A stretch of 64,000 bases of DNA from positions 191,164,955 to 191,228,954 of the forward strand of contig JAHLJT010000631.1 of NCBI GenBank assembly GCA_031308135.1, read 5' to 3'. Position numbers and translations under genes: made by a program. Below the pieces are notes generated by a model. It ran no database searches. It was not told the origin of the DNA and saw nothing but the letters and a program-made list of their open reading frames with translations. Every line of letters begins with the position of its first letter. Positions within the stretch are counted from its first letter, which is position 1. This stretch comes from Acheta domesticus (taxonomy: Eukaryota > Arthropoda > Insecta > Orthoptera > Gryllidae). Below, in pieces: positions 46,904 to 58,258 of the stretch.

Positions 46904-47714
46904 TCACAAAAATATCCTGGTGGAATCACTTACCTTGTTTATTAGTAAGAGCTCTACAATTCTCTGGGAAGGGGTATGATGGGAACGGAGGAGGTGAATT
47001 TTTAATGCTTCTTGTTGCATCCAATTTTCGCTTCGTATGCAGAAGTTCTTCCACACATTTTTTGTAGTGTTCGGCCTGATGTTTACCCAAGGACTGTGTT
47101 CAAATATTGGGAAAACTTTGCTAGGCATGCAACTCATCAGTGTTGAGAATAGTTTCAAACGCATTATCATGCAATTGCTTGTGTATTTGAAAACAAATAA
47201 TTTTTTTTAATTTCATATTTTCTTCACTAAGTCGAGGAAACATTGTATTCAAATAAGCAAATGTGCACCCATGTTTGTTAACAGACTTTATAAAGGCCTT
47301 CAAGAATCCGATATTGGTGTGTAAAAGTACAATGCTGTCAGGGTTCACTTGAGATCTGTGAGAAAGACGACGAAGCTGTTAGGCGAGGATATTCTTTCTT
47401 TCTTTCTTTCTGTAATGAACATTTCTTGCGCGTTTAATTCCGTCAGGGATATAGCAGGAGTGTGGACACGTTGTAGACCGAGCAAAGTCAGTCGCATATC
47501 AATCATTTATGTTCATCATATAGGGGCGAATAAGTGACAGGAAATGCTGCTGATATCCGTCAGCACTGAGATTTGTTTTAGAGACGAACGGAATGTTCAG
47601 TTGTTGTATCAAACCGGATAAATCATTGCAAAATGCTAATTCGCCGTTACTGCTGTTCAATGTTGATAGTTTCTTTTGAAGATCACGAAGTGTAGACACT
47701 CTTAACTGTATCAA
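46904..47714 (-). pseudogene. Transposon-associated protein pseudogene
   Basis: Three minus-strand pieces line up in order with a widespread, mostly unnamed arthropod protein family that I associate with mobile elements. The first (47499-47714) has ELAFCNDLSGLIQQLNI, like the family's 'FC.DI.GLM.ELG'. The second (47121-47348) has IVLLHTNIGFLKAFIKSVNK and FAYLNTMFPRLSEENMKLKK, like 'LLPPLHIKLGL.K.FVKA.dK' and 'F.YL...FP..S.AK.K.GI..GPQI'. The third (46904-47170) has WMQQEALKIHLLRSH, like '..MSLKIHFLHSHLDFFP'. The segment between 47498 and 47349 is out of frame and contains a TTTC microsatellite expansion. Hallmark Pro/Leu residues are replaced and the conserved tail is missing, so it is non-functional. 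Termini were not found, so the superfamily is left open. Confidence 0.55.
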
Positions 47715-48345
47715 CCAGAAGATTCCACAGTTTCAACTTAATGCTAATAGTTCACTTTTCTTTTTAGGAGATTAAGACCTCAAGTAAATATTATGTCAGT
47801 TATTTAGAATTTCAGAATTTTAGAATCTTAGTATTTTCAGTGTAAGTTTCGTGATCAGTGACAAGATATCTATATGATGCGGCTAGTTTGATTTATGTAA
47901 AAAACAATTAACTTCCAAACAGGGTTATGTGTCCCTCTTGCGTCATTAATATTGAGAAAAGCGTTTAATTATGCAAATGTAATAGAAAAAAGCTGATTTT
48001 TGGGACTGTGAGTGTTGGTTGACAGTAGTTTCCTTCATTTCTTGCGCGGCTGCATACAACAACTCAAAATTCTTCGTAATTTCCAATGCTTACTAGTTTT
48101 GAGTTTAACAGTAACACGACTACATGTTTTAGTCAGAAGGCTGAAATGTGTACTCTCTCGAAAGTGGATGAAGATAGTGTTTCTTATGGTCTGCAATTCT
48201 GAAGGTGAGAGAGAGCAGTACTCAGGAATCGAGAAACATCACGAGCACTTCTAGTTCAGCTCGTTAATGGCAGCTCAATTCACTTTGAGTCGCAGGGGAA
48301 ACTAATCATTCGCGAGAACTCACAAGGACTGAGAAGGATGAGTGC
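47715..48345. other. No gene recognised
   Basis: AT-rich to balanced DNA. An 80-codon plus-strand frame at 48012-48254 has no recognised motif. It may include the upstream end of the preceding pseudogene's element. Confidence 0.45.
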
Positions 48346-48349
48346 AACA

Positions 48350-48965
48350 ACTACTGTCACTGCTGCGTCTCTATCCGGCAGGTCCTAGGGTTCGACTACC
48401 CACGCGAGTTATATAGGTAGATCGAATTTAGCCGCTGTCTATAAGAAAATTCTACCGACGGCAGCCCTTATCGGTAGTTTTCCGTGTTTGGGAAGTCCAA
48501 GAGAATGCCGGAGTAATAGTGTAACGACGTGGCCACGGATCACGCGCGACCTTCTTTCCACATTCTTCTTTCCTTATCTCCCCTTACATACATATACGCA
48601 CACTGGCGGATCCAGGGAGGGGGCATGACCCCTCCCAAAATGGCATAGTGCTTTCGTTTACCTTCCTTAATTTGGCAAAGTTGATTTAAATATTTGTTCA
48701 AATTATGTAATTATTTAAACAATATTTTTGTATAGTATCATATCTACAGTACATAAATAACATGCAATATAATATCAAATAGATATGTTAATTGTTTAAC
48801 AAAAATATACCATGCGCCCTCCCCAAATGATCAGTTGGATCCGCCCCTGCATACCTACTACACACTATCACACAGGTCGGAAGATCGATCAGAATCTTAT
48901 AGCTTGTCTCTGGGTTCCAATGGGGGGTAAACCTGGAAAGGAAAAAAACCCGCAAGCCAGTAGGC
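48350..48965 (+). mobile_element. SINE copy 3 of 4 (family S), split by a nested MITE
   Basis: Same block order as the other copies: ACTGTCACTGCTGCG, GTCCTAGGGTTCGACTACC, ATAGGTAGATCGAATTTAGC, AAATTCTACCGACGGCAGCC, CTTATCGGTAGTTTTCCGTG, AGAATGCCGGAGTAATAGTG, GGCCACGGATCACGCGCGAC, CTTACATACATATACGCA, then the MITE (48601-48849), then the tail with CACACAGGTCGG, TGGGTTCCAATGGGGG and AACCCGCAAGCCAGTAGGCC. The insertion interrupts a SINE that was already in place. Confidence 0.75.
48601..48849. mobile_element. hAT-like MITE nested in a SINE
   Basis: The termini are CACTGGCGGATCCAGGGAGG on the left and the complement CAGGGGCGGATCCAACTGAT on the right, with CCTCCC/GGGAGG words inside. Possible 8-bp duplication with two mismatches (ATACGCAC / ATACCTAC, if the element starts one base in). 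CA-starting GGCGGATC ends are common in insect hAT MITEs. The 249-bp interior is AT-rich and non-coding. Confidence 0.75.
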
Positions 48966-48974
48966 CAGCGCCGG

Positions 48975-49315
48975 ATTTTAGTTAGTTAATGCCTTATTTT
49001 ATGCAGCGGGACTCGGGCCATCGGGCCCGCTCTTTCGCCTGACCACTCAAATTTCGTGGCTCTCCTTTCATCCAGCGGAGAATGAAGATGTCACACGGGT
49101 GACGAATCAGGCGATTTGATTTTAGCCCAGAGGTTTCTTTTATGCAGGAGAATCTTTTACATGCCGTAGATCTACAACATGGGACAGTCGGCTTTTCTTC
49201 CTCTCCGAGGGAAGGTGTACGAAGGATTCTTTTCGTCCTTAAAATCCACGGCTTTGATCAGGTTTGAACCCGCACATTCCCGAAATGTTAACCGTTATAC
49301 CAACGAACCCACTAA
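48975..49315 (-). mobile_element. tRNA-headed SINE, minus strand
   Basis: On the minus strand the head reads GTGGGTTCGTTGGTATAACG, containing the A box TGGTATAACGGTTA (complement of 49289-49302), then a B box CGGGTTCAAACCTG (49259-49272). A ~260-bp body follows, including GGGCCCGATGGCCCGAGTCC, and the 3' end is TTAACTAACTAA. Spacing and both boxes fit an RNA polymerase III promoter derived from a tRNA. It differs from family S, which it abuts. Confidence 0.7.
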
Positions 49316-49429
49316 ACGTGTAATCGGGGAATGAACACCGCCACCTCCAGCGATCTAACATGTATAACATGCACAAAACGTACCTGAGTAATAACTAAAA
49401 TAGTTGACGTATCCGGAAACACTAAACAC

Positions 49430-49665
49430 TCACCCGGACAGCTGCAGCCCCGGCGACCACCGAATAGGCCCTTCGTCTTTAAAGGCGCTGGCACCGCCGC
49501 CGGCGCCGGCCCCTCGCGCGCGTAATGGAAAGAGCGCGCGCCGACCGCGGCCGAGAGACGGCGACAGCTGAAAAACGAAACAAAGGCCGATCGCGCGGTA
49601 CCTGCGTCGCCGCGCCCGCAGAGGAGGAACTCCCGAGGCGGCGACCGACACAATGCTAGGCTCTG
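49430..49665. other. CpG-rich island
   Basis: GC-rich with GCGCGCGCC words and many CpGs. Minus-strand frames (173 and 73 codons) run through it and the SINE to its left and lack domains. Confidence 0.6.
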
Positions 49666-50653
49666 CGAATGTAGTCGGCGAACCTCAGGCTGGTTGCCAG
49701 AATAATTAAGCGCAGATTGATTAATTAAATAAAAGACTAAGTCTCGAAACCGGCAAACTCGATATTTTTGCAAGAAAAGCACGAAAAATCTTTTGTGCTT
49801 TAATATAACGCAAACTACCACCTTGCGGTACAAGTAAATGCCGGACTATAAAACTCTAGGCGACGCTTTTTTAAGAGACTGAGTCTTTCGTATTCTTTTA
49901 TAATAAAATGCTCATATTCTCCTATAAGACTTTAATGAAAATCTGCTCAATCCATAAGTTTTTTCCTACGACCAAATTGAGAGTATCGTCTCGTAAAAAT
50001 GTTTGTCCAATTACGTGTATATCTTGATACACAGCTGTACTATTTGATACTCCTAAAACCTAGTGTTCGTGAAAATTCTATTCTATTTGTTTCTATTCGC
50101 CTTATTGTAATTTTCTGGAATTGGTTTGTTCTTAGCCGCTTCTAACACCAAGGATATGCGTTCAGCCGGTTGTGGAAGTAATGGGCTTAGTCATTATCGA
50201 GTGTGTCTTTACAGTTACATTTTCTTTTAATAGTTATAATAACATACAGTTTCTTTTAAGGGTTATGAAAGGGGTTGGGTAATTTTTACATCTCGTGTAG
50301 ACAATAATTTTTCTATTGTTTTAAATACCACGTGAACATAATTTCATTCAAGACGCAGTAACTGAAGATTTGTTAAATCAAACAAACATTCTTCTAATAG
50401 AAAACAATAATCTGAAAATGTAGACTAAATTGTGCCCGACAAAAAAATCTACTTTACTACGCAATCCTCTCAAACTTGGTGTTACCGTTCCCGAGATTAG
50501 CCCAGACACAAAATAATAAAAACACTTGAATGGATTTTTATGTCAAATAAATCACCATGCGATATTATAGAAGATCAGTAAGTTTGAAATGACATATCCA
50601 ACTGTTTTGCGTACACAGTTGTTTTGCAGGCTCGAAAAATCTCAAGGTCAACT
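49666..50653. other. AT-rich DNA, no feature recognised
   Basis: AT-rich background up to the hAT element. Confidence 0.5.
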
Positions 50654-50661
50654 ATAATGAG

Positions 50662-51313
50662 TAAGGAGCGGATTTTTATGCCCTAAACAATCTTGAAATA
50701 TGCTCTTAAAAATATGCATTTATGACCTAAAAAAATTCTGAAATATGCCCTTTAATATGCACTTAAATCAACAATAGTTCATTTCTTCTGCAAACCGGTC
50801 TTGATAAAATTCTTGGAATGGAATGAAAATTAAATAAATTTGCTTGGAATGAAAAAATGCATTTAAAAACGTAATATAATCTACCCCACTTCCTGAGAGA
50901 AATAATCAAAGTAAATATTCATCTTAGTGAAGTACATTATATGTCTTCTTGAATTTCTTCTGAATTTCTTCTACGTTCTCAAGAAATATCCCACATTTGC
51001 ACAAGTATTTTATCATTTACAGAAAACAAAAACGCAAACTATAACTGGCTCTTTCGAATCAATGAATGTTCACAATTACATAAAATTCTTTGAAAAGATG
51101 AAACGTTTTATAGATTAGTCTCTTTTTTAACGAAATATGCCAAATATGCGCCTATAATTACACGAATATGCACCAAGAGGAAAAATCAGCCAAATATGCA
51201 CTAACATATTAATCTATATAGCATCATATTTTAACCAAACGTCGAGAAATTTCAGTTAGCTATGTCCTGAACCAACGGAAAAAATATGCAAAATCATAGA
51301 AATCCGCTCCCTA
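50662..51313. mobile_element. hAT-type element with 8-bp TSD and AATATGC word array
   Basis: The ends are TAAGGAGCGGATTTTTATG on the left and the complement TAGGGAGCGGATTTCTATG on the right. A perfect 8-bp duplication ATAATGAG lies at 50654-50661 and 51314-51321. The word AATATGC or AAATATGC recurs about nine times in direct orientation, concentrated within roughly 150 bp of each end. Subterminal repeats of this type are the transposase-binding pattern of hAT elements. A 63-codon frame at 50927-51118 is the longest and has no transposase motif. Confidence 0.88.
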
Positions 51314-51321
51314 ATAATGAG

Positions 51322-52680
51322 AATTTGTACGGAAGCTCGTTACGGATTATTAGTTGAAATTTAGTTCTCACCCGTGATGCGTTAGTAATGCTCCCGTGTT
51401 TGGCCCTGGGAGCTGTATGCATGCACACTGCGCGTTGCGAGGCGCGCAAGAAGTGAATAGGGGCGTAGGAACATCATCTTGGGCCGGCGCACGGAGGCCA
51501 TTGTGGAGAGCGAACTGAAACTGCGGGCAGAGCTCGCGGCGCCACACCGCAGCGCAACCAGAGAGAAGGAGACTGTAAAGGATAGTGGTTTGCGTTCGTA
51601 ATATACATGGAGATATGAATAAACCTGCAACTTCGGGGTTTTTGTGGGTAGTAAAAAGATGAAGGTAGCTTTGCATATCAAACATTTTCCAGAGATGCTC
51701 AAGAGAGCAAGACGATGAAAAGTTCACCATGTCTACTTAGTATGAGAGGTACCGAGAGGTTTATGGGGACGCCACTTACGTATGATAATCTCTACTTTGA
51801 GGAACATACTTACTCTACATAGAGTCCAGGGCTGAAGGATCATTGCAGATGGTCTCTTCACAAGATAGAGTAGCTCTTATTCTAAATTTTACGTATCTGT
51901 ACTTGGCCAACTCAAGGTTGTGTGAGACACACAACATTTGGTTTCGGTTTTTTCGTCTTTCTAAAGTACTGCAGATAAATTTGTGTCTTGATCTGACATA
52001 CGTGTTTGTATAGCACTCTTCACTGATCTTGAAGAATGGGGTTTGCAGATCAGCTCATCAGCAAATCCTGATTACAAGGTGAGGAAATAATATAAAGAGG
52101 ATGGTCAGTTGCACGTTGTTAAAGGTTCTGCTCCAGAATTAGTCTAAAATTAATCAGAGGAAATGACCGAGGAAAGCCGCATTGAAGAATTCTCATCGAG
52201 GCAGTATCAAGGTCCTAGTTGAAAATCCTTCCCCATCAGGTCATGACATTAAAGCGTATATCTTCAGAAACCTTCAAATACAGGTTCACAATACACATAA
52301 CTTACCCATTTGTTTCATTTACTGCTTGGTCGTCCGTGTAAGGGAATTTTAGAACATGGCTAATTTGAATCCAATAGAGAGACGTAGAATCATATCAGAA
52401 TTCTAGGGACCATCCATACAGTATACCCGAAACAAAATTGATGTCAGTACGATGCATAAAATACAATCCTTCAATATCACATATTGCACTACTATTACAA
52501 ATAAAATTCTAATTTAAAAATGGTAATATAAATTCAAGTTTATTTATAAGAGCTTATTATTTTATTTCTTTCTCATCTATTAACATTACAAACGTGTCTA
52601 TAACATAAAGTCTCACAAGACAAGCAATTCACGTAACACCTTGTTTTGATTACCGGAAAGCTAAAGTGCACTTACATATA
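51322..52680. other. No gene recognised; small CpG patch
   Basis: A CpG-containing patch at 51400-51560 carries two conflicting minus-strand frames (120 and 106 codons). The remainder is AT-rich. Confidence 0.5.
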
Positions 52681-53242
52681 CAGGATGTCCAGAAGCTCCC
52701 GTTACAAAAAAATACCCCAAATTCTGTGTTGCACGTCATGAAAAATGGCAGGTCCAGTTTTTCCGAAAAAAAATTGTCTTTGAGAAAATTGAGTTTAAAA
52801 ATCACTTCCGGGCCGCGAAATTCAAACCGGCCGCTACGACACTGCAGACGGCGGCGTCTCCTGCCCGGAGCATTTCCTCGTTTCTCCGCGTAAACGGTGG
52901 AACAGTTGAGTAATATTCTCTAAGGAAAGCATTGCGTGACTTATACTGGAATAAGTTAATAGTATGAATATTTGTAGGTTCTGTTTAATAAATATTTTAA
53001 ATGTACTTATTGAAAATTCAGTTTTGTTCAAAATGATAGCCACGGCTGCGTAAACGTAAATGATGAACACATCCAACACTTATGAAAAATATTGAATCTC
53101 CTGGAATGTTCGAATTGTTATTTTTAGCACATATTCATATGAACTAGTGCCTTGGGCATAAGACTGCCACATGATTATTCTAAATGTCGTGATAAAGAAA
53201 AAAAGAGTTTCGGAAATGAAATATTCGTTCATGAAAATACCG
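52681..53242 (+). repeat. Left long terminal inverted repeat
   Basis: Inverted partner of 54918-55488. Notable differences from the partner are one A fewer after CCAGA, a shorter run of A near 52770, one G/A change in CCGGGCC, and divergent short indels beyond CATAAG at about 53163. Confidence 0.9.
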
Positions 53243-54917
53243 AGTTTATTGATTATCTCCGGGCACGTTAATCGAATTGATGCCTTTGGCAGTCATTTTG
53301 TGGAGATGTAGGTCGAACAGTGCATTGAAGAATCTTTATAGGAGGCACGTGGACAATTAACCAATCCCACAGGTGAATATTAACAGATAAAATGGCGTTG
53401 CCTTATGTGCCATGCGCCAATGAATAAAAAATAGAAAACTAGTATATACCTGGCGTGAAAGGGTAAAAACTGAAAACACTGATGTTGCATTCCGTGGTGT
53501 ACAAATATTTCAAAAGAACTCATTCTTGCACGCAAAAGTTCGACCGAAGTTCACTGAGGGTACCGGACCGGTGCAATTCATAGCCCTCAATATGGTCGGT
53601 GTCCTTGCATTTGTCAGTTGCTAGGTCGCGTCACATCGTGGTTTATATCGTATGGCAAACAGGCACGTGAACCTGCCACCGCCGCCAAGTGATTCGCCCA
53701 TTAGCCGCGTTTCAGTTTTGCCTCAAATCAGCAGATTGCGAAGTTCAAGGCCTTGCTCGCAGAGTGGTCATGGCTGAATAAGCACCTGCATGGAGTCATC
53801 TTTGGGATTAAAAATTTATTCTCTTGGCATAAAAAGTTTTTTTCCTGTTTGTCTATTTTAGTGGTTGTACATTACGGAAATATGAAAGAAAAATATTGAA
53901 AGTTACTACAATGTCCCTGAAGTAAACTATTTCAACTCCCTTACATTCTGTACAATGTAGTAGCCTTCATAACTCGTCCTTCCTTTAATTAGAAAACGCT
54001 AAGAAAGTAAATAATTCAGTACTGCAGACAAGTCATTCGCTTGCAAAGAGAACTGAATTACATCGTTCTACATAATAGGCATTAGAGGAATTCGGCATAG
54101 GCATCGATACTATTAAATCGAAGAAATGGCCGTCACTCATTTATGCACGTATTTGCTGGCTACATTGCAAATGAAACACACAAAGAAATAAAACGTTTCC
54201 CGTGTAGCCGTCAACTACCTCATGAAGTGATTTCACGAAGAAAACTCCCAAGATTTGGGACAGACATGCTCTCATCTTTTATGTGGAAAAGGAAAACGAC
54301 GGGTAGAATGTTTATTCAACTTACAGAAATGGGTAGTAGGGGCCGTTTTTTCGCAAATTAAATATTCCACATAGAACAGTATAGCATATTTTGCAATAAC
54401 AGGTATTTCGGAATGCATTTCTTGTGGCAGCAGAAAGAGCATCTTTCTGTACCACATATTACTTAAGAGAGAATAATTTGACGGGTAGTATTAAGGAAGT
54501 TCATGGGTATTTTACTGTACCGACTGATAGTTTTATTTAGGAAAGATACATTCATTTTGAGGGGGGAAATATTGATATCTATCAATTTCATCTGAGATAA
54601 ATCGTGCAGTCATTTATCGAGAAGTCTAAATCTGGATATTATTTATTTATTTAAGGTCGCTTTAAAAAATCAATGGTCATTGGCGACCACTATTGATTTA
54701 TAGCAGCGATACATTTTTTTTTAAATTTAGAGTAAACAGAAGTAATAACGATAAACTGAAATATGAAGTACAATAAATTGTGCAATTATTAATATAATAT
54801 TATCTAAACCAGCTAAATTAATATTAGTTAAAATTAATCTGGCTATTGTTAGTCTTAAAATTCTGAATATGACAGCTGGGAGAATCAATTCAAATTCCAG
54901 AGAAAATCAACAAACAT
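53243..54917. other. Unique interior of the long-TIR element
   Basis: AT-rich with a balanced stretch at 53530-53780 that includes a short plus-strand frame beginning MANRHVNLPPPPSDSP (about 43 codons). An imperfect hairpin, AAATCAATGGTC / GACCACTATTGATTT, lies at 54668-54702. No transposase motif (DDE or HTH) was found in any frame. Confidence 0.55.
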
Positions 54918-55488
54918 TGTATTTTTCATGAACAAATATTTCATTTCCGAAACTCTTGTTTATCAAGACATTTAGAATAATCATGTAATCATAATCATAA
55001 TCTTATGCCCAAGGCACTAGTTCATATGAATATGTGCTAAAAATAACAATTCGAACATTCCAGGAGATTCAATATTTTTCATAAGTGTTGGATGTGTTCA
55101 TCATTTACGTTTACGCAGCCGTGGCTATCATTTTGAACAAAACTGAATTTTCAATAAGTACATTTAAAATATTTATTAAACAGAACCTACAAATATTTCA
55201 TACTATTAACTTATTCCAGTATAAGTCACGCAATGCTTTCCTTAGAGAATATTACTCAACTGTTCCACCGTTTACGCGGAGAAACGAGGAAATGCTCCGG
55301 GCAGGAGACGCCGCCGTCTGCAGTGTCGTAGCGGCCGGTTTGAATTTCGCGGTCCGGAAGTGATTTTTAAACTCAATTTTCTCAAAGACAATTTTTTTTT
55401 TTCGGAAAAACTGGACCTGCCATTTTTCATGACGTGCAACACAGAATTTGGGGTATTTTTTTGTAACGGGAGCTTTCTGGACATCCTG
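54918..55488 (-). repeat. Right long terminal inverted repeat
   Basis: Reverse complement of the left arm with only a few mismatches in the outer ~450 bp. The apparent 92- and 81-codon frames, one in each arm, both start MLDVFIIYVYAAVAII and are mirror copies of repeat DNA, not genes. Confidence 0.9.
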
Positions 55489-55490
55489 TA

Positions 55491-55885
55491 TTTCATTGAC
55501 TGTTGTATTGCTGTTCAGCAGTTATTTTTGAAAATTTGTGTAGATTTTGTAGTGTAGACTGACTTGATATAACGTGAATTCATAAACCCGTTCAAGCACA
55601 CGCCGACAAACTCAACACTTATGTACTTTTTTGATATCACTAATTTTCTCAGTTAAAAATGCTATTCGTGATGTGTTCACTTCCATTCAGCAAGAATAAG
55701 AAAAAAAACACTTTATTTTACTTGGAAGATTAAAAAAAGTTCAACCACCTGCTAAGGCATTGATCAAACGCGCTAGCGCATTTCGTTGAGAAGGGGGAAC
55801 AGAGCGTTCTTTTAAATTCTCATTTCGAAGAGGAAACCTCTCCACAATTGCACACGTACATGGCAGACCCGCTCGCTAGAGAGCG
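55491..55885. other. AT-rich DNA, no feature recognised
   Basis: Flank between the long-TIR element and a CpG island. Confidence 0.5.
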
Positions 55886-56300
55886 ACAAATCGCATTTTC
55901 ACCCCCTTAGGACACACAAGTTCACCCGACCCACAAGCTTCTCCGCTCGACCCACCTTCCATTCGACTCTCCCAGGACATTACATGTAGCACCCTCACCT
56001 CGTTGGGCAATGAGCGTGGGTGGGCTCTTTCCCCTTCACCCGCGCCCACCCGTTCCCAAAGGGCTGGGACCGGCTGGAGAGGGCTGGAGCTCATCCAGGC
56101 GCGCGGAGGCCTCGCCCACAGCCCTGAGCCCTCTCGGAGATCTCGGGCCGGCATTCCTGGAAGGGCAACGCCCCGCGCCCTTCATGTTTCACCTCCGCGC
56201 AAGAATTCGATCCTGCTGCCACCGCGCGCGCCCTCTTCCAGCGGGCAATGGCACTGTGCTCTGGAAAGGGTCCAAACGCACGCAGTGAACGCGCTCCACG
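55886..56300. other. CpG-rich island
   Basis: GC-rich with CGCGCGCC words and several CTCGCC/GGGCTGG motifs. Overlapping frames on both strands (92-119 codons) conflict; no domain recognised. Confidence 0.6.
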
Positions 56301-58255
56301 CGTCTTTTTGCTTTATCTCCCACGACATACCTGCATACCAAAGAGAAAGTACTGTAATGTAATGCTCTAGCGGAAAGTGGCGAATTTTATTTTAAAAAAA
56401 CGAAAATTTCGAAAATAGCAAAAAATTACAATGACAGAAATACAGTATTGATAATGAAGATTATTTTCAATAATATCTGTTCTAAAAAAATAGATCTTAA
56501 AATAAGGACATGGACAATTTTTTGAAGAATGCGAATAGCGTTCACCTAATCTTTGCACCGAGAGCAATTTATAAGCAATGTTCTAAAAAACGATTCCAAA
56601 TAGTTTCATAAATCTAGATCAAAAATTCCTTTATTAGAGCAAAGGATGCTTAAACAGTTGTGCAGATCTAATTTCTCAATTTTCAAAAATTGCAAGTTTC
56701 AAACCGCGAGAGGGTATGTGTTGTGGTAGAGGGTATGTGTTATGGTGTCTGTGTCATACAGTAGCGCAGCTCAGCTCGTTTTGGGGCTAATAATTGATAC
56801 ACGCCCATACAACTGTGACCCTAGGTGGACACAAAGCGTTATTGGCTAAAGTCAACGCCATCTTGAATTAACACCCGCGCCCATCAAGCCAACGCCGTCT
56901 TGCTTTTCACAGGAGGTTGCTGTACACTAAATTTTATTTTAATTTTCATATTTTATTTGCAATTTGCGAACGAACGTTTGGCAAAATTACATAAATTTGT
57001 CATAATAATTTCATACAATTTTTATTCTCTCAATAAATCCTCCTGCATACATCAGAATTCATTTTTTTGCGTAATTTTTGTGCTGAGTTTCATGACAGTT
57101 TGATGAAAAGTAAATAAATAATTGTTATTCTTCATAACACTATTCATTAAATTTAAATAATTTATCTTAAAATTAGTTCAAAATTCTACTTGTTATATAT
57201 TTAGTTATATTCGTGAGGAAATTAATGTTTATAACCTATACCTTATTTCCTTTTGGTTAGATTTAGCAGAATGAAGATGTTTTACGAATGTAGTATAGAA
57301 GGCCTAGTGTTCCTTTGGCGCAGCGCGGAACGCTAAACTTCCTGACCACTACGTCGTCATAGGGCATTTAACACGGACCTGCGATACTGTATGATTTGTA
57401 AATTGTGGTAGAATCTTAGTTGAATGAATTTTTTGGGTTCAAATGTATATGCTCTTCTCACACCTGAAAAACTGAAAATATTTTAAGAAAATAATATGTA
57501 ATATTTTGCTAAAATGACGCAGTTTATTATTTTAAAGAAACTAATTTTTTCTTTATTTTGTAATTAATTGAAATATCAACCTTTGATATTCCCATTGATT
57601 GTTTGGGTGCCGGAATGGCAGTGGTATACGGCCGTTCATTTGTTGCTCAATATTTAATTTATGACATCTCAAATTTCATTTTTTTTAAGTTGGTTGGTAC
57701 TGTTTCTTTAGTTAAAAAGGATGCATTATTGTCATTGTTTTTACATCTGGTTTAACCATCACTAAAATAATATTTAATATGTTTGAATGTGGAAATAAAG
57801 TTTAGAAAGAGTGAAAAGTTGAGTATAATTTAACAATTAAAATTGTGACCTAACAAATTTTCATTGCTAGTATGCAATAAGTTTTAGAAATACAAAAATA
57901 AATATGAATTATAAATAGAAAAAAATAATGAAATAAATCTTTTATTGTTAGGTTCATTTCGTTAAATATGCTAGAAAAAAGATAAATTAATATTCTAGTG
58001 TCCCCACCTTTCCCTTTACTGAACAGGCAATTAATTGGTCGGAAATACGTTCCACGCAGTAAAAATCTCCAGTGTTGATACCTTACCATGCAATAAATGT
58101 AATTTAATAATTGAGATAGATGAAAGAATTAAACCCCTCCCGGGTAACCAAATCCAGGTCTCCTGAGCTCTTTGTTGCCCCCAGTGCATTTCAATGTATG
58201 CCGAGACGACTCGCTAAGAAAGCTTCGATCACCGACACCGCTGGGCACTTCCAGT
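56301..58255. other. AT-rich DNA with a short tandem repeat
   Basis: AGAGGGTATGTGTT(G/A)TGGT occurs twice in tandem near 56709-56745. Otherwise no feature was recognised. Confidence 0.55.
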
Positions 58256-58258
58256 TAC

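Larger units (their letters stand above)
52681..55488. mobile_element. 2.8-kb DNA transposon with ~565-bp near-identical TIRs
   Basis: Outer ends read CAGGATGTCCAGAAGCTCCC on the left and the complement CAGGATGTCCAGAAAGCTCC on the right, each flanked by TA (52679-52680 and 55489-55490). A TA duplication with CAG-type ends suggests the Tc1/mariner-related group, but the long arms are unusual. Arms run about 52681-53242 and 54918-55488. Over the outer ~450 bp they differ by a handful of single-base changes or indels, while the innermost ~100 bp diverge more. Each arm contains a CpG-rich patch (GCAGACGGCGGCGTCTCC). The ~1.68-kb centre has no frame above 72 codons, so it is non-autonomous. Confidence 0.88.

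Noticed and set aside
49245..49315. Possible minus-strand tRNA gene
   Set aside because: Good A and B boxes, but it continues into a SINE body and no acceptor-stem pairing was evident.
53260..53330. Transposase-like fragment inside the long-TIR element
   Set aside because: A short stretch (DAFGSHFVEM) is interrupted by a stop and too short to assign; orientation is wrong for a C-terminus next to that arm.
52834..55363. Paired frames sharing MLDVFIIYVYAAVAII
   Set aside because: They are mirror images in the two inverted arms of the long-TIR element and lack any domain.
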